Origin: Halobacteriales archaeon SW_10_68_16
GTDB lineage: Archaea > Halobacteriota > Halobacteria > Halobacteriales > Haloarculaceae
Assembly (NCBI GenBank): GCA_003023485.1
Contig: PXSG01000106.1
Span: forward strand, 1-8,214
Length of the DNA stretch: 8,214 nucleotides
Direction of reading: 5' to 3'
This document shows positions 1 through 5,512 of this stretch, piece by piece. Within the stretch, counting starts at the first letter, position 1; every line of letters starts with the position of its first letter. A program made the translations under genes and the position numbers. The notes below the pieces were generated by a model. It did no database searches. It was not told the DNA's origin and saw only the letters and a list, made by a program, of their open reading frames with translations.

Positions 1-62
1 GCGGATGCAGTCCCGCGGTCGCTGCCACCGAAGACGGACTTGAATTTCTCCAGCAATCCCAT
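1..62 (-). CDS. N-terminal fragment of an unidentified protein
   Basis: An open frame starts at an ATG on the minus strand (62-60) and runs off the left edge. The visible residues are MGLLEKFKSVFGGSDRGTAS. This looks like a short amphipathic helix followed by a Gly/Ser-rich, polar stretch, a kind of N-terminus common in small soluble haloarchaeal proteins. Too little is visible to name a family. The start is well supported, because a TTTTAAA element lies about 26 bases upstream (91-85) and there is no room for a longer leader. The gene lies 45 bases downstream of aroE on the same strand but seems to have its own promoter. Confidence 0.6.
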   Translation of the reverse strand, partial: MGLLEKFKSVFGGSDRGTAS

Positions 63-84
63 ACACGAGGTAAGACCACGGCGG

Positions 85-91
85 TTTAAAA
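85..91 (-). promoter_or_regulatory. TATA-like box for the left-edge gene
   Basis: The minus strand reads TTTTAAA here, centred 26 bases before the ATG at 62, in otherwise GC-rich sequence. This is the spacing expected for a leaderless archaeal transcript. Confidence 0.55.
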
Positions 92-107
92 CGGTGTTCG
101 TCGCGGG

Positions 108-929
108 TCACAGGCGCGCCCGGAGCGCGTCGTTCATCGCCCCGACGGGCGCGGACTCGCCGGTCCAGCGTTCGAAGGCCTCGACGCCCTGGAAGAGGAG
201 CATCCACGCGCCGTCGACGGTCCTCGCGCCGGCCGCCGCGGCCTCGCGGAGGAGTCGGGTCTCCACCGGCGAGTAGACGGCGTCCAGCACCGCAAGGTCG
301 GCGTACAGCGCCCCCGCGGGCACGGGCGAGCGGTCCTCGTCCATGCCCACGCTGGTGGCGTTGACCAGCACGTCGGCGTCGGCCAGCAGGTCCGGGAGCG
401 CGTCGAGGCCGCCCCCCGCCACGGCCTCGGGTCCCCGGGGGTGTGCGTCCCCGACTGCCTCGGCCAGGTCCCGCGCTTTCGGGACGGTGCGGTTGGCGAC
501 GTGGACGGCCATCCCTTCCTCGGCCAGGGCGAAGGCGACGGCGCGGCCGGCACCCCCCGCGCCGACGACCACCGCGGTACCCGCCAGGTCGACGTCGTGG
601 TGAGAAAGCGCCCGCGTGACGCCCGTCGCGTCGGTGTTGTAGCCCGTCGGCGGGTCCGTCGCGAAGTCGACGGTGTTGACCGCGCCGATGCGGGCCGCCA
701 GCGGGTCGGGCTCGACGGCCGCGAGGACCTGCTGCTTGAAGGGGATGGTGACGTTCAGCCCGGCCACCCCGAGCGTCGCGGCGCTCCCGACGGCCGCCGC
801 GCCAGCGTCTGCGGGCGGTTCGAAGGTCACGTAGCGGGCGTCCAGCCCCACCTCGTCGTAGGCCGCCTCGTGCATCGGCGGCGACAGCGAGTGTTCGACG
901 GGGTTGCCGACGAGTCCGTAGACGTCCAT
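108..929 (-). CDS. aroE: Shikimate dehydrogenase (NADP+)
   Basis: A 273-residue enzyme that reduces 3-dehydroshikimate to shikimate with NADPH, in the cytosolic route to chorismate and aromatic amino acids. Length is typical for AroE. The shikimate-binding N-domain shows [13 protein letters not shown] (8-20), NVTIPFK (59-65) with the catalytic Lys65, GAVNT (82-86) and GYNTDATG (96-103) with the catalytic Asp100. The Rossmann domain has VGAGGAGRA (122-130), then NRT (146-148), which in this family marks NADP preference, and NATSVGM (190-196). The closing [10 protein letters not shown] segment (239-248) carries the substrate-contacting Gln247. All key residues are intact, so it should be active. 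The ATG at 929 is supported by the motif starting at residue 5 and by a weak TATA-like element 25 bases upstream. No other aromatic-pathway gene is visible nearby. Confidence 0.97.
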   Translation of the reverse strand: MDVYGLVGNPVEHSLSPPMHEAAYDEVGLDARYVTFEPPADAGAAAVGSAATLGVAGLNVTIPFKQQVLAAVEPDPLAARIGAVNTVDFATDPPTGYNTDATGVTRALSHHDVDLAGTAVVVGAGGAGRAVAFALAEEGMAVHVANRTVPKARDLAEAVGDAHPRGPEAVAGGGLDALPDLLADADVLVNATSVGMDEDRSPVPAGALYADLAVLDAVYSPVETRLLREAAAAGARTVDGAWMLLFQGVEAFERWTGESAPVGAMNDALRARL

Positions 930-950
930 ACCCGGCTCTCGGCCGCCGCC

Positions 951-957
951 AGTAAAT
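951..957 (-). promoter_or_regulatory. Weak TATA-like element for aroE
   Basis: The minus strand reads CATTTACT over this short stretch. The TTTA core (956-953) is about 25 bases before the aroE ATG at 929, fitting a leaderless start. The match to a TATA box is modest. Confidence 0.35.
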
Positions 958-984
958 GCGTTGCCGGTTCCAGGTCCTACGGTC

Positions 985-990
985 TTTTAT
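985..990 (+). promoter_or_regulatory. TATA-like box facing right
   Basis: TTTTAT stands out in a GC-rich stretch and its centre is 24 bases upstream of the ATG at 1012. This is the geometry of a leaderless haloarchaeal promoter. It lies back to back with the aroE promoter. The gene it would serve is uncertain (see the ORF at 1012). Confidence 0.4.
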
Positions 991-1011
991 CCTCGAGCGG
1001 CTAGGCCACCC

Positions 1012-1392
1012 ATGCGCCGGCGCCCGCCGTCAGGGAGGCTGACGCTCCTCGATTTCCTCGACGTCGCCCTGCTGGGGTCGATCGCTCTCTCTGCCGGGGT
1101 GTCGCTGGTGACGCCCATGGCCGTCGACTCACCGGTAGTACCAGCTCCAGACCGGCCCGGCGACGACGAGCGCGAGCCCCAGCGCCACGAGGAGCAGGGG
1201 CAGGTGGCTCAGGGAGACGACGGACGCGCCCGTCGTCGCCGACTGCGTGCTGGTACTGCCTGTCGACGGGTCCGACAGCAACAGCAGGGCGGCGTCCTGT
1301 GGGAGCATCGCCGGGTACGACCTGTCGGGCGAGACGTCGAAAAACCGGATGATGTGGGGCGTCGACCCCGCGGCGTCCGCCACGTAGTTTAG
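1012..1392 (+). CDS. Doubtful small membrane ORF
   Basis: The frame opens with a basic N-terminus (MRRRPPSGRLTLLDFLD) and a hydrophobic stretch of about 20 residues (ALLGSIALSAGVSLVTPMAV, 18-37), like a membrane anchor or signal. A TATA-like box sits 24 bases upstream. The first 39 codons use mainly G/C third bases. After about position 1129 the frame runs antisense through the better-supported minus-strand gene 1129-1500 and becomes Arg/Gln-rich, as shadows of GC-rich genes do. Only the first 117 bases therefore look coding. It may be a truncated gene remnant, a short protein ended by an undetected frameshift (a TAG lies at 1136-1138 in another frame), or not a gene. Confidence 0.22.
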   Translation: MRRRPPSGRLTLLDFLDVALLGSIALSAGVSLVTPMAVDSPVVPAPDRPGDDEREPQRHEEQGQVAQGDDGRARRRRLRAGTACRRVRQQQQGGVLWEHRRVRPVGRDVEKPDDVGRRPRGVRHVV

Positions 1393-1500
1393 GGTGACCC
1401 CGATCCCTGCGAGGATGACACCCAGGAGGCTGATGTCGAGCCCGGACGAGCGGGCGACCTTCGGCGGCACCATCACCCGCAGTTTGGCCTGTAGCCGCAT
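1129..1500 (-). CDS. Small membrane protein with two membrane segments
   Basis: A 123-residue protein of unknown function. A basic N-terminus (MRLQAKLRVMVPPKVARSSG) precedes a hydrophobic segment at about 22-42. A polar domain of some 55 residues follows, ending in a Ser/Thr-rich stretch (79-96). A second hydrophobic segment spans about 97-118, and the protein ends in WSWYYR. By the positive-inside rule both ends should be cytoplasmic with the central loop outside. The Ser/Thr-rich stretch is a plausible site for O-glycosylation (inference). No catalytic motif is visible. The first ATG after the in-frame stop of the upstream gene is used, 45 bases downstream of it. No TATA element or Shine-Dalgarno stands out, so it is probably the last gene of the transcript from the right. 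I do not recognise a family. Confidence 0.65.
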   Translation of the reverse strand: MRLQAKLRVMVPPKVARSSGLDISLLGVILAGIGVTLNYVADAAGSTPHIIRFFDVSPDRSYPAMLPQDAALLLLSDPSTGSTSTQSATTGASVVSLSHLPLLLVALGLALVVAGPVWSWYYR

Positions 1501-1545
1501 AGGTTTTCTGACGGGGTGTTCCGCGTCCCACTCGGGAACCCTCCG

Positions 1546-1782
1546 TCACTGGAAGTATCCCCGCACCCGCGGGTAGAGGACGCGTCTGGCGAACGAGAAC
1601 GCGAGGTACGCGAAGAAGGCCGCCACCAGGTACCCGATGCCCTCGACGATCCGGTGGTCGGCACCCGAACCGCCCCCGCCGGGATGGGCCATCGCGCGCC
1701 CCGCGGCCGCCAGCACCGCGGACACGACAGCCGCGGCCGGGGGCGCGACCCGGGACAGCTGCGGAGGGGTGGTCGGCGCCAC
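1546..1782 (-). CDS. 78-aa membrane protein with signal-like N-terminus
   Basis: Function unknown. From a GTG at 1782 the product begins VAPTTPPQLSRVAPPAAAVV. A first hydrophobic stretch (about 13-31) ends at AMAHPGGGGSG, where cleavage after an Ala is possible. A second segment (about 48-66, IGYLVAAFFAYLAFSFA) is followed by the basic tail RRVLYPRVRGYFQ. The mature form would be a small single-span protein with its C-terminus inside. The GTG is chosen because it lies 4 bases after the stop of the upstream frame (1787) and gives a complete signal-like segment. The frame stays open further upstream, but that part reads as Arg/Ser/Pro-rich shadow. An ATG overlapping the upstream stop (1790-1788) is in a different frame that gives no hydrophobic segment, so I reject it. 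Confidence 0.55.
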   Translation of the reverse strand: MAPTTPPQLSRVAPPAAAVVSAVLAAAGRAMAHPGGGGSGADHRIVEGIGYLVAAFFAYLAFSFARRVLYPRVRGYFQ

Positions 1783-1786
1783 GGGG

Positions 1787-2181
1787 TCATCTTCCGTGCC
1801 AGGCGGTGCAGACGGTCTCGACGACGTTCGTGTGGCCCTCGTTCGCCCCGATGGATTCGTGGGCCGAGGTGTGGAAGTCGTACCAGCCGGCCAGCTGGGT
1901 CTGTGCGAGGATGGTTCCGTCCATCGCCTCGCCCAGCGCCCGCTTGCTCGCACCGCGGGACAGCCCGACCGGTTCGGCCACCGCGTACAGCTTGAACCGG
2001 TACCACTGCTTGTTCGGCGGATCCGGGCCGACGTACCCGTAGTCGTTGCCGCCGGGGGCGTCCGGCCCGTCCATGACCAGCACGAGCGAGTGGGCGCCGT
2101 CGGGAACGCCCCCGAGCGCCAGGGGCGGGTTCACCCGAGACCGGACGCGAGGACTGCCCGGCGCGTGACTGGTGTCGCCAT
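1787..2181 (-). pseudogene. Eroded PEBP / YbhB-like secreted protein
   Basis: Remains of a phosphatidylethanolamine-binding-protein family gene (Raf-kinase-inhibitor-like, YbhB/YbcL type). An ATG at 2181 opens a Tat-like signal, MATPVTRRAVLASGLG, which hits TGA at 2133-2131. The frame overlapping by one base carries PEBP sequence from 2134 to the stop at 1787: NPPLALGGVPDGAHSLVLVM, then DGPDAP (like DPDAP), then directly NDYGYVGPDPP and YRFKLYAVAEPVGLSRGAS, then AMDGTILAQTQLAGWY. Compared with normal PEBPs of about 150-190 residues, three things are wrong. The strand region between signal and the usual SPPL motif is missing, the signal is out of frame, and the His-containing HW...NIP segment between DPDAP and NDFG is missing. 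The His normally before the R/YxFxLYA motif is replaced by QW. A 30-residue tail (DFHTSAHESIG...) is atypical. Third bases remain GC-rich, so decay is recent, or a 115-aa stub from GTG 2134 is still made. Confidence 0.65.
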
Positions 2182-2203
2182 GGGAGCTCTTCTCGCCGAA
2201 CGG

Positions 2204-2210
2204 CCCTAAG
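2204..2210 (-). promoter_or_regulatory. TATA-like element for the PEBP remnant
   Basis: The minus strand reads CTTAGGG, centred 26 bases before the ATG at 2181. The position, more than the sequence, supports that ATG as the original leaderless start of the secreted PEBP-like gene. Confidence 0.3.
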
Positions 2211-2238
2211 CGCTCGCTAACCAACAGGTAACCGGGAG

Positions 2239-2496
2239 TCACTCGAAGGCCAGTTCCTCCCGCCAGATGATCTCCCCGGCACTCCCGGTTGTCTTGAGTT
2301 CCTGCAGGACGTACTCGCCGTCGGGCAGGTCCTCCCGCTGGGTCACCTCCTCGGGGGAGAGCGCCTCGTCGTAACTCGTCACCCGCGGGTTCGGGTCGGG
2401 GACCCGGCGCTCGAGCACGTATCCCTGGACCTCGTAGTCCTTGGTTCCGTCGTCGGTGCCGATCAGCGACCGGATCGTGTCTAGGATCGGGGCCAT
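2239..2496 (-). CDS. 85-aa soluble protein of unknown function
   Basis: The product begins MAPILDTIRSLIGTDDGTKD, an amphipathic helix. A mixed alpha/beta-looking body rich in Asp and Glu follows (YEVQGYVLERRVPDPNPRV, EALSPEEVTQREDLPDGEYV), and it ends in GEIIWREELAFE. It has no membrane segment, no Cys and no metal motif, and is strongly acidic as expected for a halophile cytosolic protein. The ATG at 2496 is preferred because GGTGA (2506-2502), matching the archaeal anti-Shine-Dalgarno, lies five bases upstream. An ATG at 2514 and a TTG at 2565 in the same frame add only poorly protein-like residues. It is the promoter-proximal member of the minus-strand run of small genes, 57 bases before the PEBP remnant. 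Family not recognised. Confidence 0.7.
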   Translation of the reverse strand: MAPILDTIRSLIGTDDGTKDYEVQGYVLERRVPDPNPRVTSYDEALSPEEVTQREDLPDGEYVLQELKTTGSAGEIIWREELAFE

Positions 2497-2501
2497 GGCC
2501 C

Positions 2502-2506
2502 TCACC
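2502..2506 (-). promoter_or_regulatory. Shine-Dalgarno-like site that sets the start at 2496
   Basis: GGTGA on the minus strand is complementary to the 3' end of archaeal 16S rRNA and is spaced five bases from the ATG. Its presence implies a leadered transcript, probably started from the AT-rich island to the right. Confidence 0.4.
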
Positions 2507-2560
2507 CCACACATGAATGGTTTCCCACTTGGTCCTTTCTCCGCAACCCGCCCCGATGGG

Positions 2561-2690
2561 AGCAAAAAATGGGTAAAATATTACACTACCATTTGTTTCT
2601 ACTATTTAAGGGCGGAATTAACTGTGAGATTTATATGGTATCGGTTTGCATCTGGGAACGTCTATATAAACCTGTGTATAATTGAACAAA
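2561..2690. promoter_or_regulatory. AT-rich divergent promoter island
   Basis: About 130 bases are far richer in A/T than anything else in the window and hold no gene. They separate the minus-strand unit starting at 2496 from the plus-strand transporter at 2735. Several TATA-like elements are visible: TTTATAT (2630-2636), TATATAAA (2663-2670) and GTATAAT (2676-2682) on the plus strand, and TAATATTTTA on the minus strand (2583-2574). TTTATAT and ATATAAA (2664-2670) form an inverted pair 27 bases apart. GGTA (2572-2575) and TACC (2587-2590) form a shorter dyad. Such structure suits a controlled divergent promoter, but I cannot assign a regulator. Confidence 0.55.
2663..2670 (+). promoter_or_regulatory. 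Likely TATA box of the Nramp-like transporter gene
   Basis: TATATAAA is the best TATA-box match in the window. Transcription would begin near 2690-2695, giving a leader of about 40 bases before the ATG at 2735. The purine-rich GAGGGAAGGA (2722-2731) could act as a ribosome-binding site, so this gene looks leadered, unlike several neighbours. Confidence 0.5.
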
Positions 2691-2734
2691 CCGGACGTGA
2701 CAGGCCGAGATAACGAACCGCGAGGGAAGGAACC

Positions 2735-4492
2735 ATGGAAGACGCAACCGACACGGACGGACGAGAGGAACCGACACGGACCGACGGTGGCGAGGCGGTC
2801 ACCGACGCGGACGTCTACGCCCCCGACGAGGAGGGGAGCGAGTACTTCGAGTCGGTGTTCCGGCCGACGAACTACGACGAGTTGGAGGACGCCCCTAACA
2901 CGGACGACTATCCCGACCAGGAGGGCAGTTACGGCATCGCCCAGGGCGGCGGGTACAAGCTGTTCGACCTCCCGAAGGTCCCGAAAGTCAGACACATCGT
3001 CGGCCCGAGCGCCATCATGCTCGGGGCGGCGCTGGGCAGCGGCGAGACGCTGTTCTGGCCGACGCTGATCGCGTCGAACGGCTGGGCGCTGTGGTGGGCG
3101 TTCTGGGTCGGCGTCGCCACCCAGTTCTTCATCAACACGGAGATCCAGCGGTGGTCGATGGCCACCGGCGAGAGCATCTTCCGCGCCTACGAGCGGGTCC
3201 ACCTGGTGTGGCCGTGGTTTTTCCTGCTGGCCGGGTTCTTCCACGTCGGCTGGCCCGGCTGGGTGTCGGGCGCCGGCGAGGTCGGCGCGGCGTGGGTCGG
3301 TCTCGACCGCAGCCTCTGGTGGGCGATCGGCATCGCGCTGTTCATCTTCATCTACATCAGCTACCAGATCCACCCCATTATCTACCTGGTCGTCGAGAAG
3401 GCACAGACCGTGCTGATGGGGGTCGCGATCTCGTTCGCGATCGTGCTGATCTTCATCGCGGGCGCGGTCGGCCAGCTGCCCAGCATGGCCGTCGGAGCGT
3501 TCCAGTTCGGCACGCTCCCCGCGGAGATGGATATCGCGGTGTTCCTCGGCGGGCTGGCATACGCCGGGGCAGGCGGCTACATCAACCTCTCACAGAGCTT
3601 GTGGGCCCGCGAGAAGGGCTACGGGATGAGCAGCTACCAGGGTCGCGTGAAGAACCCGCTGATCGGCGACGAACCCGAGGCGATCCACGAGAACGGGATC
3701 ACTTTCAAGGCCGACGAACTCAACATGCGCCGCTGGCGGTCCTGGTGGAAGGTCGTCCAGGCCGAGCACTTCCTGACGTTCGTGCTGGGCCTGCTGATCG
3801 TCACGATGTCGACCGCCTCGGTCGCCCGGAAGTTCGCCGCCGGGACCGACCAGGGCGCCATCGCCATGTGGCTCGACGTCATCGCCCCGCAACTGGGCGG
3901 CGCCGTCGCGTTCTTCCTGTACGGCGTGTTGTTCATCGCGCTGTTCAGCACCCAGTACGCGATCCTCGAGGCGTTCGTCCGCAACAGCGTCGACATCGTC
4001 TACGAAGGGTTCGGCCGCGCCCGCGGCTGGAGCCTCGACCGGACCTTCTGGGCCCTGCTCACGGTCTTCACGCTGTGGGGCATCGTCATCATCGGTGCCC
4101 GGTTCGAGCAGCCCTGGATCCTGCTGGTTATCGGCGCCGCCATCGCCGGCGTAATGATGTGGCCGTACAACGCGCTGACGATCATCTTGAACGTCACGAA
4201 GCTGCCCGAGCACGTCCAGCCCGGCTGGGCGCGGATCGTCGCCATGTGGTGGGCGACGGCCTTCTTCGGGTACTTCAGCGTGTTGCTGATCGCCGACCAG
4301 CTCGTCAGCCGGTTCGGCCTCGAGACGTTCGCAACCTCGCCCGCGGTCGCCGGGAGCTCGACCGGCGCGTACGTCCTCTGGGCGCTCATGATCCTCGTCC
4401 AGCTGTACACGATGTACCGCACCGCGACAGCCAAGATGGCCACCTCGGGCACCGTCGACGACGCCGACGTCGCGCAGGGCTTCCTGCACTGA
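2735..4492 (+). CDS. Nramp-superfamily membrane transporter, divergent metal site
   Basis: A 585-residue integral membrane protein with a LeuT-type fold. Residues 1-84 form an acidic, hydrophilic cytoplasmic tail rich in Asp/Glu/Thr, followed by about 11-12 membrane segments between 88 and 562. The TM1 motif GPSAIMLGAALGSGE (90-104) aligns with the Nramp GP...DPGN block, and LWWAFWVGVATQ...TGE continues the alignment. The metal-binding DPGN is GSGE (101-104). In TM6 the MPHN motif is GYIN (281-284) within GAGGYINLSQSLWAREKGYG, so the ligands Asp, Asn and Met and the His are all replaced, while one TM6 Asn is kept. A polar loop of about 50 residues (291-342) is longer than usual between TM6 and TM7. 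Canonical Nramps import Mn2+/Fe2+ with H+; here the substrate is unknown. It stands as a single gene behind its own AT-rich promoter. Confidence 0.85.
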   Translation: MEDATDTDGREEPTRTDGGEAVTDADVYAPDEEGSEYFESVFRPTNYDELEDAPNTDDYPDQEGSYGIAQGGGYKLFDLPKVPKVRHIVGPSAIMLGAALGSGETLFWPTLIASNGWALWWAFWVGVATQFFINTEIQRWSMATGESIFRAYERVHLVWPWFFLLAGFFHVGWPGWVSGAGEVGAAWVGLDRSLWWAIGIALFIFIYISYQIHPIIYLVVEKAQTVLMGVAISFAIVLIFIAGAVGQLPSMAVGAFQFGTLPAEMDIAVFLGGLAYAGAGGYINLSQSLWAREKGYGMSSYQGRVKNPLIGDEPEAIHENGITFKADELNMRRWRSWWKVVQAEHFLTFVLGLLIVTMSTASVARKFAAGTDQGAIAMWLDVIAPQLGGAVAFFLYGVLFIALFSTQYAILEAFVRNSVDIVYEGFGRARGWSLDRTFWALLTVFTLWGIVIIGARFEQPWILLVIGAAIAGVMMWPYNALTIILNVTKLPEHVQPGWARIVAMWWATAFFGYFSVLLIADQLVSRFGLETFATSPAVAGSSTGAYVLWALMILVQLYTMYRTATAKMATSGTVDDADVAQGFLH

Positions 4493-4509
4493 CCGCCACA
4501 CCCACACGC

Positions 4510-4517
4510 TTTTATTA
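4510..4517 (+). promoter_or_regulatory. TATA box for the 4542 gene pair
   Basis: TTTTATTA lies in the 49-base gap after the transporter gene, centred about 28 bases before the ATG at 4542. This suggests independent, leaderless transcription. The T-rich run may also help end the upstream transcript. Confidence 0.55.
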
Positions 4518-4541
4518 CAGGCGGCGACACCTTACCCAGCG

Positions 4542-4970
4542 ATGGCTACACGGTCCGATTCGCTGCCGGCCTGGCTCGGGCGCGCCCTGGCGACGTACAG
4601 CCTCGCGGTCTATGCCGTCGGGCTGGTCGTGATCGCCCTGACGCGGGTCGCCGGCGACCGCCTCGGTGTTCCGTTCCCGGCGCGTGCCCGGCAGGCGGCC
4701 GTGGTGGTCGCGCTCGCCGTGATGGCGGTGACCTACCTCGCCGAGCGCCGCTTCGCGCTCGACGGCGAGGTAGACGGCGAGGGCGCGACGAGCGACGACG
4801 AGTACTCCCTGCCCGCCCGTGCAGCGGTGGCCGCGGCCGCCATCGGCGTCGCGGTCGCCGTCTACCTCGCCGTCGCGCTCGACCGCTTTTTCGCCGGCGC
4901 GCTGTTTATTTTCGGCGCGTACCTGTTCGTCTACATGGCCTACCGGTACGAGGAACGGGGGGGGACGTGA
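4542..4970 (+). CDS. Four-helix membrane protein of unknown function
   Basis: A 142-residue protein with predicted membrane segments at about 17-35, 50-67, 92-112 and 115-134. An acidic loop of some 20 residues (73-89, DGEVDGEGATSDDEYS) joins the second and third helices, and the tail YRYEERGGT is charged. The N-terminus and the loop would lie on the same side. There are no catalytic or transport motifs and no cysteines. The start is supported by the leaderless promoter. The stop overlaps the next start as TGATG, so the two are probably translated together. The C-terminal codons contain a run of eight G (4957-4964), and one inserted G would read straight into the next gene to give a single protein of 323 residues. 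I do not recognise the family. Confidence 0.75.
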   Translation: MATRSDSLPAWLGRALATYSLAVYAVGLVVIALTRVAGDRLGVPFPARARQAAVVVALAVMAVTYLAERRFALDGEVDGEGATSDDEYSLPARAAVAAAAIGVAVAVYLAVALDRFFAGALFIFGAYLFVYMAYRYEERGGT

Positions 4971-5512
4971 TGGCGGCCGAGGGCGCGCCGGCCGACCCCG
5001 ACGACCTGCCCAGTTCCGACATCGAGGTCGAGGCGGCGGTCCACTTCCTCATGAAGGGGACCTTCCCGATGCGGATCGCGGAGGTGTTCTTCACCGCCCG
5101 CGGCGTCTACCTCGCGGACTACTCCTACATCACGCCGCTGCTGGGCCTGGGGACGCGCAAACACCGCAAGAACGCACAGGCCATGCAGGAACTGTACGGG
5201 ACGTTCGGCGTCGACGCGGTGCTGGTCCAGGCCGACCAGGTGACCTGGCTCGACTACGGGTTGCTCCACCGGATCGAACTGTACAGCGGCGGCCGCTTCG
5301 GGCGCCCGAAGCTGACGGTCTACACGACGGACGGCCCCTCGTACGCCTACCGGTCGCTCGGCGACAGGGACTTCGAGTCCATGGTGAGCGACGTCCGGTC
5401 CGTCGCGGACCGCCACGGCCTCGACCTCGAGGTCTCGGACGCGGTGGGGTTCACCCCGCGCCGGAACGTGCGGCGGTTTTTCGACCAGGAATCGCCGCCC
5501 GAGCGCGAATGA
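4970..5512 (+). CDS. Conserved-looking soluble protein, possible PH-like fold
   Basis: A 180-residue protein of unknown function with no membrane segment. A short disordered acidic N-terminus (2-18) leads into a compact domain. This has a strand-like EVFFTARGVYLADYSYITPL, a helix with many charges (KHRKNAQAMQELYGTFG), further strands (AVLVQADQVTWLDYGLLHRIEL, RPKLTVYTTDGPSYAYRSLG), and a final helix (DFESMVSDVRSVADRHG) followed by LDLEVSD. Strands ending in one C-terminal helix recall PH-like membrane-associated domains; this is a guess from pattern only. The ATG at 4970 overlaps the previous stop; a GTG directly before it would add one Met-like residue. The last 62 bases overlap, in antisense, the end of the CFI-box gene. 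Coupling to a four-helix membrane protein suggests a membrane-bound partner. Confidence 0.75.
   Translation: MAAEGAPADPDDLPSSDIEVEAAVHFLMKGTFPMRIAEVFFTARGVYLADYSYITPLLGLGTRKHRKNAQAMQELYGTFGVDAVLVQADQVTWLDYGLLHRIELYSGGRFGRPKLTVYTTDGPSYAYRSLGDRDFESMVSDVRSVADRHGLDLEVSDAVGFTPRRNVRRFFDQESPPERE

Noticed and set aside
441..1004. A plus-strand frame antisense to aroE
   Set aside because: aroE has every family motif on the minus strand; this frame is a shadow.
1788..1790. ATG overlapping the PEBP-remnant stop as an ATGA start for the next gene
   Set aside because: That frame encodes an Arg/Pro/Ser-rich product with no hydrophobic segment; the GTG at 1782 gives a signal-like and membrane segment.
2131..2136. 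Programmed frameshift or stop recoding joining the Tat-like signal to the PEBP sequence
   Set aside because: There is no slippery heptamer or downstream structure, and the joined product would still lack two core pieces of the fold. Deletion is simpler.
2497..2565. Longer N-terminus for the 85-aa protein from TTG 2565 or ATG 2514
   Set aside because: The extra residues look non-coding and a GGTGA site is correctly spaced for ATG 2496.
3091..4632. A 513-codon plus-strand frame inside the transporter gene
   Set aside because: Its product is Arg/His/Pro-rich and without hydrophobic segments, while the other frame gives a clear Nramp-like membrane protein.
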